A DNA stretch of 64,000 bases, taken from assembly GCA_016124935.1 (NCBI GenBank), contig WGMS01000008.1, positions 124,001-188,000 on the forward strand, written 5' to 3'. Positions 44,800-54,254 of the stretch are shown in pieces. This DNA is from a bacterium (GTDB lineage Bacteria; Cyanobacteriota; Vampirovibrionia; Obscuribacterales; Obscuribacteraceae). A model generated the notes under the pieces. That model ran no database searches and was not told the DNA's origin. It saw only the letters and a list, made by a program, of their open reading frames with translations. Position numbers and translations under genes: made by a program. How positions within the stretch are numbered: the stretch's first letter is position 1; each line of letters opens with the position of its first letter.

Positions 44800-46866
44800 A
44801 TGGCAGACAATCCTTTCGAGATAGAAACCAAAACCGGCGACGGTATAGAAGCTGCCCCTGGCGGCAAAACCACCCCAGTTCGCCTCAATCTTGCAGATCT
44901 CGCATCCGATACCGGGGCCTTTACCAGAAGCAAGGAACAGACGATTGTCATCAAAAACGACCCGACCCTGGTCGATGCAGGCATATCGGACAAACTGACT
45001 CGCCAGGCGAGTGTGCTTGGAGGAGGCATCCTCGACGGCACCGCAGCCAGCCTCAAAGATGCGGTGCAAGACCCCTCGACCTTACTCAAAGCCGGCGCTT
45101 CATTCGGTCTCGGCGTCACCCTGACCTATCTAGGCGCCCGGCAGGGCAAGTCAAAAATGGCCGCCCAGGGCGCCGGTATAGTGCTGGGAGGTCTCTTCGC
45201 CAAAGACCTCTATGACCATGGAGCCCAGGCCGGAGTCATACTCTCCGACTCCTGGAACAATCCCCAGAATTATGAAGCAAACAGGGCGCGGATGGCTCAC
45301 ACCCTGGGACCTCTCGTATCGGATACCCTGATCTACACAGCCGGTGGCCTTGGCGGTGTCAAATTCGCCCATTCGAAATTGGGCGTGGGACAGGGACAGG
45401 GACTTTCTTTAGTTGCCGAATCAGAATCAGGATCAAGATCAGGATTCAAGGTGCCCGAATTCGAATTCTTCAAAGCCTTCAAAGCAGGGAAAGCGGAGCC
45501 ACCGGGCAAAGGAGGCGCCCTCCAGTCCCGCAGCCTGGCCAGCGCCGCTGCTGAAAAACCAGCCCCGAAAGAGGTCGAATTCCTGCATCGGGACATCGCC
45601 TCTCGAGGCTTCGAGGCAGAGTCTCTATCCGTGATGAAATTACCCGCCGATGCCCCCCTGGCTGTGGCCGTGACTCGATCAAGAAACGCGGTCGGCAAGA
45701 CCGAAGCGCTCATCTATTCTGAAGAAGGGCTGGGAGGCTCGACCGCTACTGCCGTTGCGATTTCTAGAGACGGGAAAATGGTCACCAATCAGCACCATGT
45801 CGAAAACGCCCTGAGCCTGACCGTCTATGATCCCGTGGGCAATCCCCACAGCGCCCATGTATTGAAAACAGGAACAATCAACGGAAACGACCTGGCTATC
45901 ATACAGTTGGACAGACCCAGTTCCTACAAAGCTTTCGAGCCGGTAAACATTGTAGACAGAGTGCCCGAAGCGAACTCCATGCTTGCGTTCCTTGGTCACT
46001 CGGAAGGCTTGACTTCTATGCATGTCTCCAGGGGCTCTTTCGCATCGGAATGGAGAAGTCGCAACCATCTTTTCAAAGCCAACGCCAATGTCGCCGGCGG
46101 CAACTCCGGCAGCGCAGTGGTAGACATGCAAGGCGAACTTTTGGGAATTATGAAGGGCGACATGCGTGGCGGCGCCAGGGAGGCAACTTTCATTCCCTCC
46201 AGATATGTAAAAATGATGCTGGAAAGCGCCGAGGCTCCTCGCACTAATACGGTAACAACCCCCACCCTGGCCGCTGAAGCAGCCAGATCTCCTGTTAAAA
46301 CAACCTATGCAGTCACCGAACCGGAGCGCGCCCTGAAAGATGTGGAAAACATCTTCAGCATCCGGGGCTCCAATTATCAATCCGATTTCTTCCACCAGAG
46401 GGCCAGACGGGTTCAAATAGAGGACGGAGGAAAAGAAGCGACTCTCTTCCTCAACACAAGCATCAATAGAAATAGCGGAGAAGTAACCGTCCGCCCTGTG
46501 GCAATCGACGGGGTTGCCATCCCCGCGGGCAAAAAATGGCCGGGTACGGATATTCCTATGAGCGCCTCCGAGTTGAGGCTGCGTCCGGGTCAAGACGGAA
46601 GAAACCTGATAATGGAAAGTGTCAATGACCCCCACGGTCTTCTAACCCGGGGACTGGAGCTGAAAGGAGGCCAGGAGAGTTATCTCTCCACCTTGAAGCC
46701 TCTTGCCACCGAACCGCTGGTGGTCAAAACCGGTGAGAGCACCGCCCTGGCAAAAGCTGGTGCAGACAAAACAAAAGCAGGCTCCTTGAGTCGCTTCTTA
46801 TTGGATTACAGCCTGGGAGCGACCGCAAACGGTCTCAAAATAACTTCCGATTTCCTAGCCCGATAA
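44800..46866 (+). CDS. Trypsin-like serine protease with Ala/Gly-rich N-terminal region
   Basis: A 688-aa protein. Residues 60-190 are Ala/Gly-rich with weakly hydrophobic helices (LLKAGASFGLGVTLTYLGA, GIVLGGLFAKDLYDHG). Residues about 305-475 form an S1C/DegP-like protease with the full triad: His333 in TNQHHVENA, Asp364 in GNDLAIIQLD, Ser436 in GGNSGSAV. No PDZ domain follows; the last 200 residues are of unknown, partly beta character. There is no classical signal peptide, so where it acts is unclear. The N-terminal style resembles the protein at 12.9 kb. Confidence 0.85.
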   Translation: MADNPFEIETKTGDGIEAAPGGKTTPVRLNLADLASDTGAFTRSKEQTIVIKNDPTLVDAGISDKLTRQASVLGGGILDGTAASLKDAVQDPSTLLKAGASFGLGVTLTYLGARQGKSKMAAQGAGIVLGGLFAKDLYDHGAQAGVILSDSWNNPQNYEANRARMAHTLGPLVSDTLIYTAGGLGGVKFAHSKLGVGQGQGLSLVAESESGSRSGFKVPEFEFFKAFKAGKAEPPGKGGALQSRSLASAAAEKPAPKEVEFLHRDIASRGFEAESLSVMKLPADAPLAVAVTRSRNAVGKTEALIYSEEGLGGSTATAVAISRDGKMVTNQHHVENALSLTVYDPVGNPHSAHVLKTGTINGNDLAIIQLDRPSSYKAFEPVNIVDRVPEANSMLAFLGHSEGLTSMHVSRGSFASEWRSRNHLFKANANVAGGNSGSAVVDMQGELLGIMKGDMRGGAREATFIPSRYVKMMLESAEAPRTNTVTTPTLAAEAARSPVKTTYAVTEPERALKDVENIFSIRGSNYQSDFFHQRARRVQIEDGGKEATLFLNTSINRNSGEVTVRPVAIDGVAIPAGKKWPGTDIPMSASELRLRPGQDGRNLIMESVNDPHGLLTRGLELKGGQESYLSTLKPLATEPLVVKTGESTALAKAGADKTKAGSLSRFLLDYSLGATANGLKITSDFLAR

Positions 46867-47310
46867 GGGCGGCGGACCTATGTCATCGGCGGGTTGATTG
46901 GCTATGGAGCACCAGGAATGTAGCTCTTTGAGGGTCATTTTGCTGTGAACCAGGAACTGCTCAAGCACAAGCAGGTCTGCCCGGGATATCTTTGTCTCTT
47001 CCCCTTCTTCATCGTCCGACATATTAATGATTGTATCGAAATACTTGGTTATCAACCGGAGCATCTCGTATTCGTCGGTGGTGAAAGCCTGGGGATTCAT
47101 CAAGGCAGTCATCAATTCTTCTCTTTCAATACCATTATTGTTAGGATCCAGACGCTCGAAATTCTCCTCGAGCAACCTGACAATGGTAGGACCATCCAGA
47201 TAGGTCTCATCATCGTCTAGTTCGCCGGTCTCCTCTTCGCCTTGAAGAAGCCAGCGAATATCGTTCAAGGCGGCCTTGGCTGCTTTTTCTCGATTGTCTT
47301 CGTTGCTCAT
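46855..47310 (-). CDS. Small acidic protein with degenerate EF-hand-like loop
   Basis: A 151-aa acidic, helical, soluble protein. One segment, FERLDPNNNGIEREELMTAL, looks like an EF-hand helix-loop-helix, but the loop is one residue shorter than canonical, so calcium binding is doubtful. It overlaps the protease gene end by 12 bp on the opposite strand and is followed on its own strand's upstream side by another hypothetical gene 13 bp away. The two are probably co-transcribed. Confidence 0.6.
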   Translation of the reverse strand: MSNEDNREKAAKAALNDIRWLLQGEEETGELDDDETYLDGPTIVRLLEENFERLDPNNNGIEREELMTALMNPQAFTTDEYEMLRLITKYFDTIINMSDDEEGEETKISRADLLVLEQFLVHSKMTLKELHSWCSIANQPADDIGPPPLSG

Positions 47311-47323
47311 AGACCGACGCCCA

Positions 47324-48190
47324 TCAAGATAGAACTACTCTTCCCTTTTCGAAGTCCCCATTTCGGAAATCATCATAGCGAATGGTGAAGAGAATATCCC
47401 GATTATCTGTCACCTTCAATAGTGAACTTTCCCGCAATTGGAACAAGACAAACCAAGAATCCGATTGCTCGACCAGATGAGAATAATGATCATCGGCTCT
47501 TCTGGCGTCACTGTAGGAGATACCATTGGCAAAAAATGCGGCTTTCACTCTGGCAAGCTCCAGGCTCGCATACTCCTCTTGCAGAGAGTATCGACTAAAT
47601 GTGATCGAATTGTTATAACGTGAAAACAATTCTCGCAGTTCTTGCAGTTCGGCAGAAGCGGATGAGCCACCAGCCCGGCGCAGAAGAGTCTCGAACTTGT
47701 GAATGTCTATCAACAAAGCAGGGTCGGACAAAAGCTTCGCTCTCACATCAAATGGTTTGAATGAATCGGGAGCGCTCCAGACACGCAATGCAATGCGATA
47801 CTGGTCCTTCTCTGAAAGCTTGTCTAAGTCCTCATTTACATACAGGGCAAAATAAGACTCTCGACTTGCTCCAGGAGCGACCAGAGCAATTGGGCGGAGC
47901 AGCCTTTGCTTTGGATCGCGAACCGGGGTCAAATGAATCGAACCGGGATCAAAGTCTTCCGGAAACACAATACAGAAGCTGCCCGATTCCACCACCTGAG
48001 GGCAAGACGGACCGGAAACCGGATTAGATCCCCTATCAGAATAGAGAAGGCATAAAAGCTCTCCAAGACAACTCTCGTATATCTCATGGCGAGCACTCTT
48101 ATCAAGAGCGGCAAGAACTGAAGCTTGCTGCAAAAAAGAATCGAGAAGCAAAAAAAGATCGGTTGATAGGTGCGTATAAGCGGTAGTCAT
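47324..48190 (-). CDS. Hypothetical soluble protein
   Basis: No family recognised. 288 aa, no signal peptide or membrane segment. The N-terminus is helical, the middle has strands with a Pro-rich turn (GPSCPQVVESGSFCIVFPED), and the second half is helical. It is the first gene of a likely two-gene unit with the EF-hand-like gene (13-bp gap). The upstream region is a 73-bp divergent gap. Confidence 0.55.
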   Translation of the reverse strand: MTTAYTHLSTDLFLLLDSFLQQASVLAALDKSARHEIYESCLGELLCLLYSDRGSNPVSGPSCPQVVESGSFCIVFPEDFDPGSIHLTPVRDPKQRLLRPIALVAPGASRESYFALYVNEDLDKLSEKDQYRIALRVWSAPDSFKPFDVRAKLLSDPALLIDIHKFETLLRRAGGSSASAELQELRELFSRYNNSITFSRYSLQEEYASLELARVKAAFFANGISYSDARRADDHYSHLVEQSDSWFVLFQLRESSLLKVTDNRDILFTIRYDDFRNGDFEKGRVVLS

Positions 48191-48263
48191 GAAGAACCAG
48201 AAATTTCCCCGCGAATTTATCAGCTAGAATACTAGCTTGTCTATTATCACAGGTTAAACCCCG

Positions 48264-48815
48264 ATGAAAAATTCAATTCCGCTCTGTCTGGCTTTTTTGA
48301 TGCTTCTTACTATGTCTCTTCCAGCACTGGCTAAGGATTCCAGCGAAGTGGCAAAACTGACCGTATCTAGTAAAGCCTTCACTGAAGGCAGTACCATTCC
48401 AAAAGAATTCACTGCGGACGGAAGCGACATATCTCCTGGTATAACCTGGAGCGCGGCACCGAAAGGCACCAAATCACTAGCGATTACCTGTGAAGACCCG
48501 GACGCGCCGGCAGGGACCTGGTTTCACTGGATCGTCTATGATATCCCTCCTGCAACCACCACAATGAAGCAAAATGTGGTCAAGCGCCTCGACCTGCCGG
48601 ATGGCATTAAACAGGGAGTAAACGACTTCGGCAAACCAGGATACAATGGTCCATCCCCACCGAAGGGTCCGGTGCACCGCTATCAGTTCAAAGTTTTCGC
48701 CCTCGATTCCAAATTGCCGCTAAAATCCGGAGCCGACAAACGGGCATTCTACAGCGCCATCAAGGGGAAAGTACTGGGTCAGGGCATGTCGACCGGTATC
48801 TATCAAAGAAAGTAG
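48264..48815 (+). CDS. Secreted YbhB/YbcL-type PEBP protein
   Basis: A 183-aa phosphatidylethanolamine-binding-protein family member with a signal peptide (about 1-20). The ligand-pocket motif CEDPDAPAGTWFHWIVYDIP is intact, as is the later YNGPSPPKGPVHRYQFKVFALD. Bacterial homologues are of uncertain function; rodent and human members inhibit Raf kinase, hence the common name. Export to the periplasm is expected. Confidence 0.88.
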   Translation: MKNSIPLCLAFLMLLTMSLPALAKDSSEVAKLTVSSKAFTEGSTIPKEFTADGSDISPGITWSAAPKGTKSLAITCEDPDAPAGTWFHWIVYDIPPATTTMKQNVVKRLDLPDGIKQGVNDFGKPGYNGPSPPKGPVHRYQFKVFALDSKLPLKSGADKRAFYSAIKGKVLGQGMSTGIYQRK

Positions 48816-48915
48816 AGTCGAAGCGCGCACAAAACATGCAAAAGCTGGAACCTATCTAGTCTAGCCGCCCTGGCCTCCACAGATAGTATCAGCTCCCTGT
48901 CTTTCCCTTTCGCTT

Positions 48916-49992
48916 TCAATTAGAAAACGGGCTATCCATCGAGTTTCCATCCCCATTCTTTTCACTGGGAAATAGTTGGGTGGAGGAAGCTGCGTCTTGA
49001 ATCGGATTTACAACCTTCACCTGCTCTTGACTCGAATCTCCGCCACCGCCTGCGCCGGGGGACTGAATCGGCTGAAAATCGTCCGGACTATCTTCGCTTG
49101 TATCGTGGTCGACGTCGGTACTTGGCGCTGGCGCGGGACTGATTATCGAACCTCTGTCCGGTGTTTTGCCGCTATCGAGATCTTTACCCAGGGCAGCCGC
49201 TTTCTGGCTGAAATCGTTGGCAAGGCTCATTTTTCCTGTCTGTTTATACAAGCGAGAGAGCGAAGTCAAAATGTTCTGAAAATCGCGGGTCTTCGACATG
49301 TTGTTATGGATCATCGTCTGTCGAGCGCGATTATAGAAAGAGACCGCATCCTCCAACTTGCCCTGCTTTTCACTGAGTCGACCCAGCTTGACAAGAGTAT
49401 CCACCAGCTTCGTGGAATTTGCTCCATAGACATCCTCCTGAACATCAAGGGCCTTTTGATAGTATTGCTGTGCTTCTACGCCTTTATCAGCGTGGGCTTC
49501 CATACCTTCTCCCAGAGATTTGAAAGAAGTCGCCAGAGCACGTTTGGCAACTGCACGCTCCTGATTGTTTCCCTGGTCGGCAATTGATTTGAGCGCCTGC
49601 ACCGTACCTTTACTGGGAAACATCTGCGCAATCTTCGCCGCAGTCTCAGGATTGGTCAGAGTCGAGATTGCGATAATAGCCATCTTCTTTTCTGCTTCGT
49701 CACCGGTAAGATGCGGTATCAACTTCTCGATGGTCTGCACTTCTTGGATCTTGTGCTGGGTTACATTATTTGAATGGGTGAAATATATTCCGATACCGGA
49801 GATCAGCACCCCTGAGATCAAAGGTGTGAGAGTAGCGAGCTTATCCCACAGATCTCGGTGCTTGACAGGACGACTTTTGAGATCTTCCAGATCCTTTTGA
49901 ATAGTCGCATGCCGTTCTTCCAGTAGTTTGGAAAGCTCATGATGCTTGGACTCTACTTGTTCAAGCTTTGTCTTGATTTCGTAATCGGTCAC
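48916..49992 (-). CDS. Membrane-anchored TPR protein with coiled coil
   Basis: A 358-aa protein. GGAGGT seven bases upstream selects a GTG start at 49992; the frame is open slightly further. A coiled coil (about 5-45) precedes one membrane segment (LISGVLISGIGIYFTHS, about 58-76). A HEAT/armadillo-like segment follows, then TPRs (about 145-265) of the kinesin-light-chain style (QQYYQKALDVQEDVYGANST). The tail is disordered, rich in Asp, Ser and Pro. It is probably a scaffold. The tail's composition is similar to other exported proteins here. Confidence 0.7.
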   Translation of the reverse strand: MTDYEIKTKLEQVESKHHELSKLLEERHATIQKDLEDLKSRPVKHRDLWDKLATLTPLISGVLISGIGIYFTHSNNVTQHKIQEVQTIEKLIPHLTGDEAEKKMAIIAISTLTNPETAAKIAQMFPSKGTVQALKSIADQGNNQERAVAKRALATSFKSLGEGMEAHADKGVEAQQYYQKALDVQEDVYGANSTKLVDTLVKLGRLSEKQGKLEDAVSFYNRARQTMIHNNMSKTRDFQNILTSLSRLYKQTGKMSLANDFSQKAAALGKDLDSGKTPDRGSIISPAPAPSTDVDHDTSEDSPDDFQPIQSPGAGGGGDSSQEQVKVVNPIQDAASSTQLFPSEKNGDGNSMDSPFSN

Positions 49993-50183
49993 GATCTGAC
50001 CTCCACCGGGAGATAATAGCAAGGATGAACAAAGATAAGCAACTCGGACAACCGCTCCAATTCACTAGCCTGCGTCGACTGCAGCACTAACAGCGATACC
50101 ATGAAGGTGGATTATAAATGGTCTTAAAAAATTGAGAGATCTCGGTTAAACTTAGCTTTCGGCTACTCCGATATCAGAGAATC

Positions 50184-51395
50184 GTGCAGTCTATGAAAAA
50201 CTCATTGTTGTCAATCATTCTAAAAGATTTGCTCAGAGCATCGCTTGTCACCGCGGTGTGCGCACTCTGCTGGAGTCCCTCGGCTTCAGCAGAATCGGCT
50301 GACTCGACCGAAGTTGCCATAGAAGCGGCAGACGCCATGCTGCATAACAAAAGCTATCAAAATGCAATCGATAAATATCAAGAAATAGCAGACAGGCTAA
50401 CTAAAGAGACCGCGACAGACCCCGATACGGCAAAACAGATGATCGCCCGCTGCTATCGAAAGCAGGGTGTGGCCTACAGCCTGTTACAAAATCATGAAAG
50501 GGCAGTGATATCATTTAATAAAGCCCTCTCGGCAATCGCATCGGAATCGGGTAACACTGCCGTTAAAGAAAAGATTTACACCCAGTATTCACTGGCGAGA
50601 GCCTATGAGTCGGCGGGAGAATACGAGAAAGCGCTGGATGAAGCGAATGACGCCCTCGCCGGCGCCAGAATCGAACTTAGTAAAGACGACCCGAATTTTG
50701 TAAGAAGATTGATTGCATTGAGAACCGAACTATATTTGTCTCATATTGCAAACAAACTGGAGCCTGAAATGGCCCAGGAAAAGAATGATACGCCGGAGCA
50801 GTTTTCGGCGGAACCTGTCTCTTCTGGAAAGCCCCTGGTGGGTGGAGTAAGCGAGCAGGATTATTTCAAAGCACCTGCTTTGATGTCAGAGGTTCCCAGT
50901 CTCGACGGACAAAAGAAACAGCCGCAAGCTCTTGATGCAAGCGCAAACAAGACCAGCCTGTCGTCAGGAACGAAAAAGGTGAAGAACAAATTAGTCCAGA
51001 AGCTTATGGAATACGGCACCATGGGACTTAGCCTCAAGAAGGACCTTCCCGGCTTTCCCTGGTATGTCAAATATGTTCTCGATGGTGGAGCAGCCCAGCG
51101 CTATGGTGCGAAGGATGGCGATATTCTAAACACAATCGACGGACATCCGATAGCCACTACCCCTATTGCGACAATTTATCATATGCTCTGCGGCAGAAGA
51201 GGCGAAGTCAGAACCCTGGGCATCAATCGCGGTGGCAAAGACATGTTCCTGCGGGTCCAACTGATCAGCGTTTATGATATAGGCACTCAATCGTCCGAAT
51301 ATATTGAATACTACTGGTTTTTGCTCTACAACGGATACATCACGAACGAACAATACGCAAAGCTGGCAAAGCCCTGGGAGCGCTATCTCCATTAG
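50184..51395 (+). CDS. Exported TPR-PDZ protein
   Basis: A 403-aa protein with an N-terminal signal segment (about 12-35, ending ...SASAES). Three TPR-like pairs (about 45-190) are followed by a disordered linker. A PDZ domain (about 275-365) carries the peptide-binding loop MGLSLKKDL, then AKDGDILNTIDG. No protease domain is present, so it may be a substrate-presenting or scaffold protein. The start is GTG at 50184 or ATG at 50193; the signal peptide is complete with either. Confidence 0.75.
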   Translation: MQSMKNSLLSIILKDLLRASLVTAVCALCWSPSASAESADSTEVAIEAADAMLHNKSYQNAIDKYQEIADRLTKETATDPDTAKQMIARCYRKQGVAYSLLQNHERAVISFNKALSAIASESGNTAVKEKIYTQYSLARAYESAGEYEKALDEANDALAGARIELSKDDPNFVRRLIALRTELYLSHIANKLEPEMAQEKNDTPEQFSAEPVSSGKPLVGGVSEQDYFKAPALMSEVPSLDGQKKQPQALDASANKTSLSSGTKKVKNKLVQKLMEYGTMGLSLKKDLPGFPWYVKYVLDGGAAQRYGAKDGDILNTIDGHPIATTPIATIYHMLCGRRGEVRTLGINRGGKDMFLRVQLISVYDIGTQSSEYIEYYWFLLYNGYITNEQYAKLAKPWERYLH

Positions 51396-51513
51396 AGATA
51401 GACAGAAGTCTTGATGCTATTTGTTATGAAATTCTTTAAGACAGGCAGGTCGGCAAAGAATTTCATAGAATAAAGCATGTATGGCCCTTCTGGTTGTATT
51501 CGAGGTAATCGAG

Positions 51514-52407
51514 ATGTTAGCGCTTGGCAAAAGAATAGTCCTGTTTCTTCTGGTGAACTTTCTGGTCATAACGACCTTCACCATAGTTGCCCAGATATTC
51601 GGAATCGGACCATACCTGCGTGAGAATGGACTCGATTACGGGTCTCTGGCTATTTTCTGCCTCATCTACGGCTTCTCCGGCTCGATCATTTCTCTGATGA
51701 TGTCCCGGGCAATAGCCAAATGGACCTATGGTGTGCAGCTTATCGAACCGAATAATACCAATCCATCTCTAAGAGATCTTCGGGAGACGGTGGTGAGACT
51801 GTCCCGTGAGGCCGGTCTGCCTCAAACACCGGAAGTTGGAATCTATCCGGCCCAGGATATCAACGCCTTCGCCACCGGACCTTCAAAATCCAAGGCTCTG
51901 GTTGCAGTTTCTTCCGGACTCTTGAACAGCATGAACCGGGACGAAATAGAAGGAGTACTCGGTCATGAAATCAGTCACATAGCCAATGGCGACATGGTCA
52001 CCATGACCCTTCTGCAGGGCATAGTCAACGCTTTTGTGATGTTCCTGGCGCGGGTCGTAGCGATGGTGGTCACCAGATCGGACGACAATCGCAACTCCGG
52101 CGGATTCATGTATTTCATAGTCGTATTGGTGCTACAGACAGCTTTCATGTTTCTTGGCATGATCGTGGTCAACTGGTTCTCTCGCTATCGGGAGTTCCGC
52201 GCCGATGAAGGTGGTGCCAAGCTGGCAGGTAAAAACAGCATGATCCGTGCCCTCCAGAGATTGCAGGCAAACTTCGATGCGGTTCCTGCTCGACAGTCCG
52301 CCATGCAAACCCTCCAGATCTCGAGTCGCCCCTCCGGTCTGGCTGCGCTTTTCGCTTCGCACCCACCACTGGAAACAAGAATTGAGAATCTCAAGAAGAA
52401 GGCATGA
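51514..52407 (+). CDS. htpX: Membrane zinc metalloprotease HtpX
   Basis: A 297-aa M48B protease that degrades misfolded inner-membrane proteins. Two N-terminal membrane segments come first, then the zinc site in GVLGHEISHIANGD, two further hydrophobic segments, and the third ligand Glu in FSRYREFRADEGGAKLAG. The ORF is open from 51481, but the family pattern (M-x-x-x-KRI-x-LFLL) and GAGGTAAT upstream support ATG 51514. No regulator is adjacent. Confidence 0.93.
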   Translation: MLALGKRIVLFLLVNFLVITTFTIVAQIFGIGPYLRENGLDYGSLAIFCLIYGFSGSIISLMMSRAIAKWTYGVQLIEPNNTNPSLRDLRETVVRLSREAGLPQTPEVGIYPAQDINAFATGPSKSKALVAVSSGLLNSMNRDEIEGVLGHEISHIANGDMVTMTLLQGIVNAFVMFLARVVAMVVTRSDDNRNSGGFMYFIVVLVLQTAFMFLGMIVVNWFSRYREFRADEGGAKLAGKNSMIRALQRLQANFDAVPARQSAMQTLQISSRPSGLAALFASHPPLETRIENLKKKA

Positions 52408-52440
52408 TAGACGGCTTGAGAGATTTTAAAAGATACAGGT

Positions 52441-53523
52441 TCAGTCGATATTTTTGATGCTTCGATGAAAGCGAGTGACAATATTGGGGTCAGGAAAGAT
52501 CCTGGTCAGACTGTCGGACTTTCCTTCGTATTCGAAGCGATCAAGAACATAACGAATACTCTCCAGCCTCGCCACTTTCTTGTCATTGGCTTTCACGATA
52601 ATCCAGGGGCTGAAAGAAGTATGGGTCTTGCTGAACATATCTTCCTTAAAAGAGGTATATCGGTCCCAGAGCTCCTGGGCACGCTGATCTATAGGGCTGA
52701 GCTTCCACTGTTTTAGTGGATTGATTCGCCGGGAATCGAACCTGGCTTTCTGTTCTTCCTTGGATATGGAAAACCAGAACTTGATTATTGAGATTCCGGA
52801 TTCATAGAGCATGTGTTCGAATTCGGGCACCTGCCTGATAAATCGCTTGTACTCGAGGTCGGAGCAAAAGCCGTTCACCGGCTCGACAACGGCTCGGTTG
52901 TACCAGCTCCTGTCAAAGAAGACGATCTCGCCCTCGTTAGGAAGCTGTTTTGCGTAACGCTGAAAATACCACTGTCCGCGCTCGGTCTCTGTAGGTTTCG
53001 GCAGAGCTACTATTCGGAGAGCCCGGGGATTCATGTGCTCGGTGAATCTTCTGATGGTACCGCCTTTGCCTGCGGCATCCCTGCCCTCGAATAGTATCGC
53101 CACCCGTTGATTGTTTTCCTGAACCCATCTCTGCAATTTGATCAGCTCAATCTGAAGATTGGTCAGCTCCTCTTCGTAGCGAACAGTCTCCACGATCCTC
53201 TTCAGTCTGACGTTTCGAGCTCTGAGAAGTTTGACGACACCACGACGGGTGTTGAGAGCATCCACATCCTCCTGGGTGAGTTCGAACTGCCCCACCATCA
53301 CTTTATCCGGGTCTCGAGAGACTAGCGGTTCGCTTACGGCGCCACCGGCAGTATCGGCGACTTTGGCGACTTTGGCGCTCTTGACGGATGGAGCCGCTTT
53401 CAGCGCTCTCTTGCTGGTAGCGACGAGAGTTTTTTTGCCGTTTCCGTTTTGCGACCCGTCCAATTTACCATTGGCTTCCGCCTTCCCAGATCCGGCACTT
53501 TTTCGATTTGCAGCCAAAACCAA
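52441..53523 (-). CDS. ppk2: Polyphosphate kinase 2
   Basis: A 360-aa PPK2 that uses polyphosphate to phosphorylate nucleoside diphosphates, or the reverse. Walker A is GRDAAGKGGTIRRF and the Walker B/lid region is FFDRSWYNRA. TERGQWYFQRY, EEQKARFDSR and SPIDQRAQELWDRYT are typical of class I PPK2 (single domain). An N-terminal 90-residue extension is Lys/Ala/Ser-rich and probably disordered. A polyphosphate role fits a phosphate-storing organism, but no ppk1 or ppx is in the window. Confidence 0.93.
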   Translation of the reverse strand: MVLAANRKSAGSGKAEANGKLDGSQNGNGKKTLVATSKRALKAAPSVKSAKVAKVADTAGGAVSEPLVSRDPDKVMVGQFELTQEDVDALNTRRGVVKLLRARNVRLKRIVETVRYEEELTNLQIELIKLQRWVQENNQRVAILFEGRDAAGKGGTIRRFTEHMNPRALRIVALPKPTETERGQWYFQRYAKQLPNEGEIVFFDRSWYNRAVVEPVNGFCSDLEYKRFIRQVPEFEHMLYESGISIIKFWFSISKEEQKARFDSRRINPLKQWKLSPIDQRAQELWDRYTSFKEDMFSKTHTSFSPWIIVKANDKKVARLESIRYVLDRFEYEGKSDSLTRIFPDPNIVTRFHRSIKNID

Positions 53524-53634
53524 TGCCTCCTGCCGATAGAACGGGATCTAAAAATATAGAAATCCCTGATTCAGTAATTTACCTTCTAAACATTACAAAT
53601 ATACCCAGTCTGAAAGAACCTGGTTATACAATAT

Positions 53635-53663
53635 GAAACTCGATGAAACTCGATAAAACTCGG
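53635..53663. repeat. Three 10-bp direct repeats upstream of the haem-binding gene
   Basis: GAAACTCGAT at 53635-53644 and 53645-53654, then AAAACTCGG at 53655-53663. The period of 10 bp, one helical turn, is what iterated protein-binding sites use. They lie 42 bp before the ATG. Confidence 0.45.
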
Positions 53664-53704
53664 CATGAAATCCGGTTGGCTTCAACCACCAGTTCTTACC
53701 GCTT

Positions 53705-54190
53705 ATGAAAAGCTCTAGAGTCAGAAAAATCACTTTGAGCCTGGCAGCCCTGGCTGCTGTGGGGCTGTTCATGCCTTTTTCGAATCTCTTCCTGCATCGA
53801 CCGACCCCCCTGCCCGTAGAAGGATCGGAAGAATTCAGAAGAGTATCGGTGGTTCTACAGCAGAAGTGCGCGGACTGCCACACGCCGAAAAGGACAGCCT
53901 ATCCGGTCTATTCATCCCTGCCCATCGCCAATCGTATAATCGAGACCGATATCGAAGAAGCGCAAAAGCATATAATTTTCTCAGACGATATGCTTCAGGG
54001 AAAAACCCCGATAAGCGCACTGGACAAAGCAAAAATCCAGTCAGCCTTTCTCGATGGCGGCATGCCGCCCTTGAAATACCTGGCACTGCACTGGGACGCC
54101 AAAATAACCAGAGCGGACAAAGAGGCCATTCTGACCTGGCTGCAGTCGGAAAAGCCGCTTCATCCCGACACCGCCGGAAGCCAAGAGTAA
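53705..54190 (+). CDS. Haem-binding domain protein (CxxCH)
   Basis: A 161-aa protein with a signal anchor (about 8-30) and a single c-type haem motif, Cys55-Ala-Asp-Cys58-His59. It matches the Haem_bd family pattern (VVLQQKCADCHTPKRTAYPV, later GGMPPLKYLALHWDAKIT with a methionine that could be the distal ligand). It is likely a periplasmic electron-transfer or haem-sensing protein. Cytochrome c maturation genes are not seen nearby. Three 10-bp repeats precede it. Confidence 0.82.
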   Translation: MKSSRVRKITLSLAALAAVGLFMPFSNLFLHRPTPLPVEGSEEFRRVSVVLQQKCADCHTPKRTAYPVYSSLPIANRIIETDIEEAQKHIIFSDDMLQGKTPISALDKAKIQSAFLDGGMPPLKYLALHWDAKITRADKEAILTWLQSEKPLHPDTAGSQE

Positions 54191-54254
54191 AGCAACTTGA
54201 ACTGGCGGATAATTCCCCAACTGAGTAGAATGCAGTTTACGAAAGGAAATTCCA

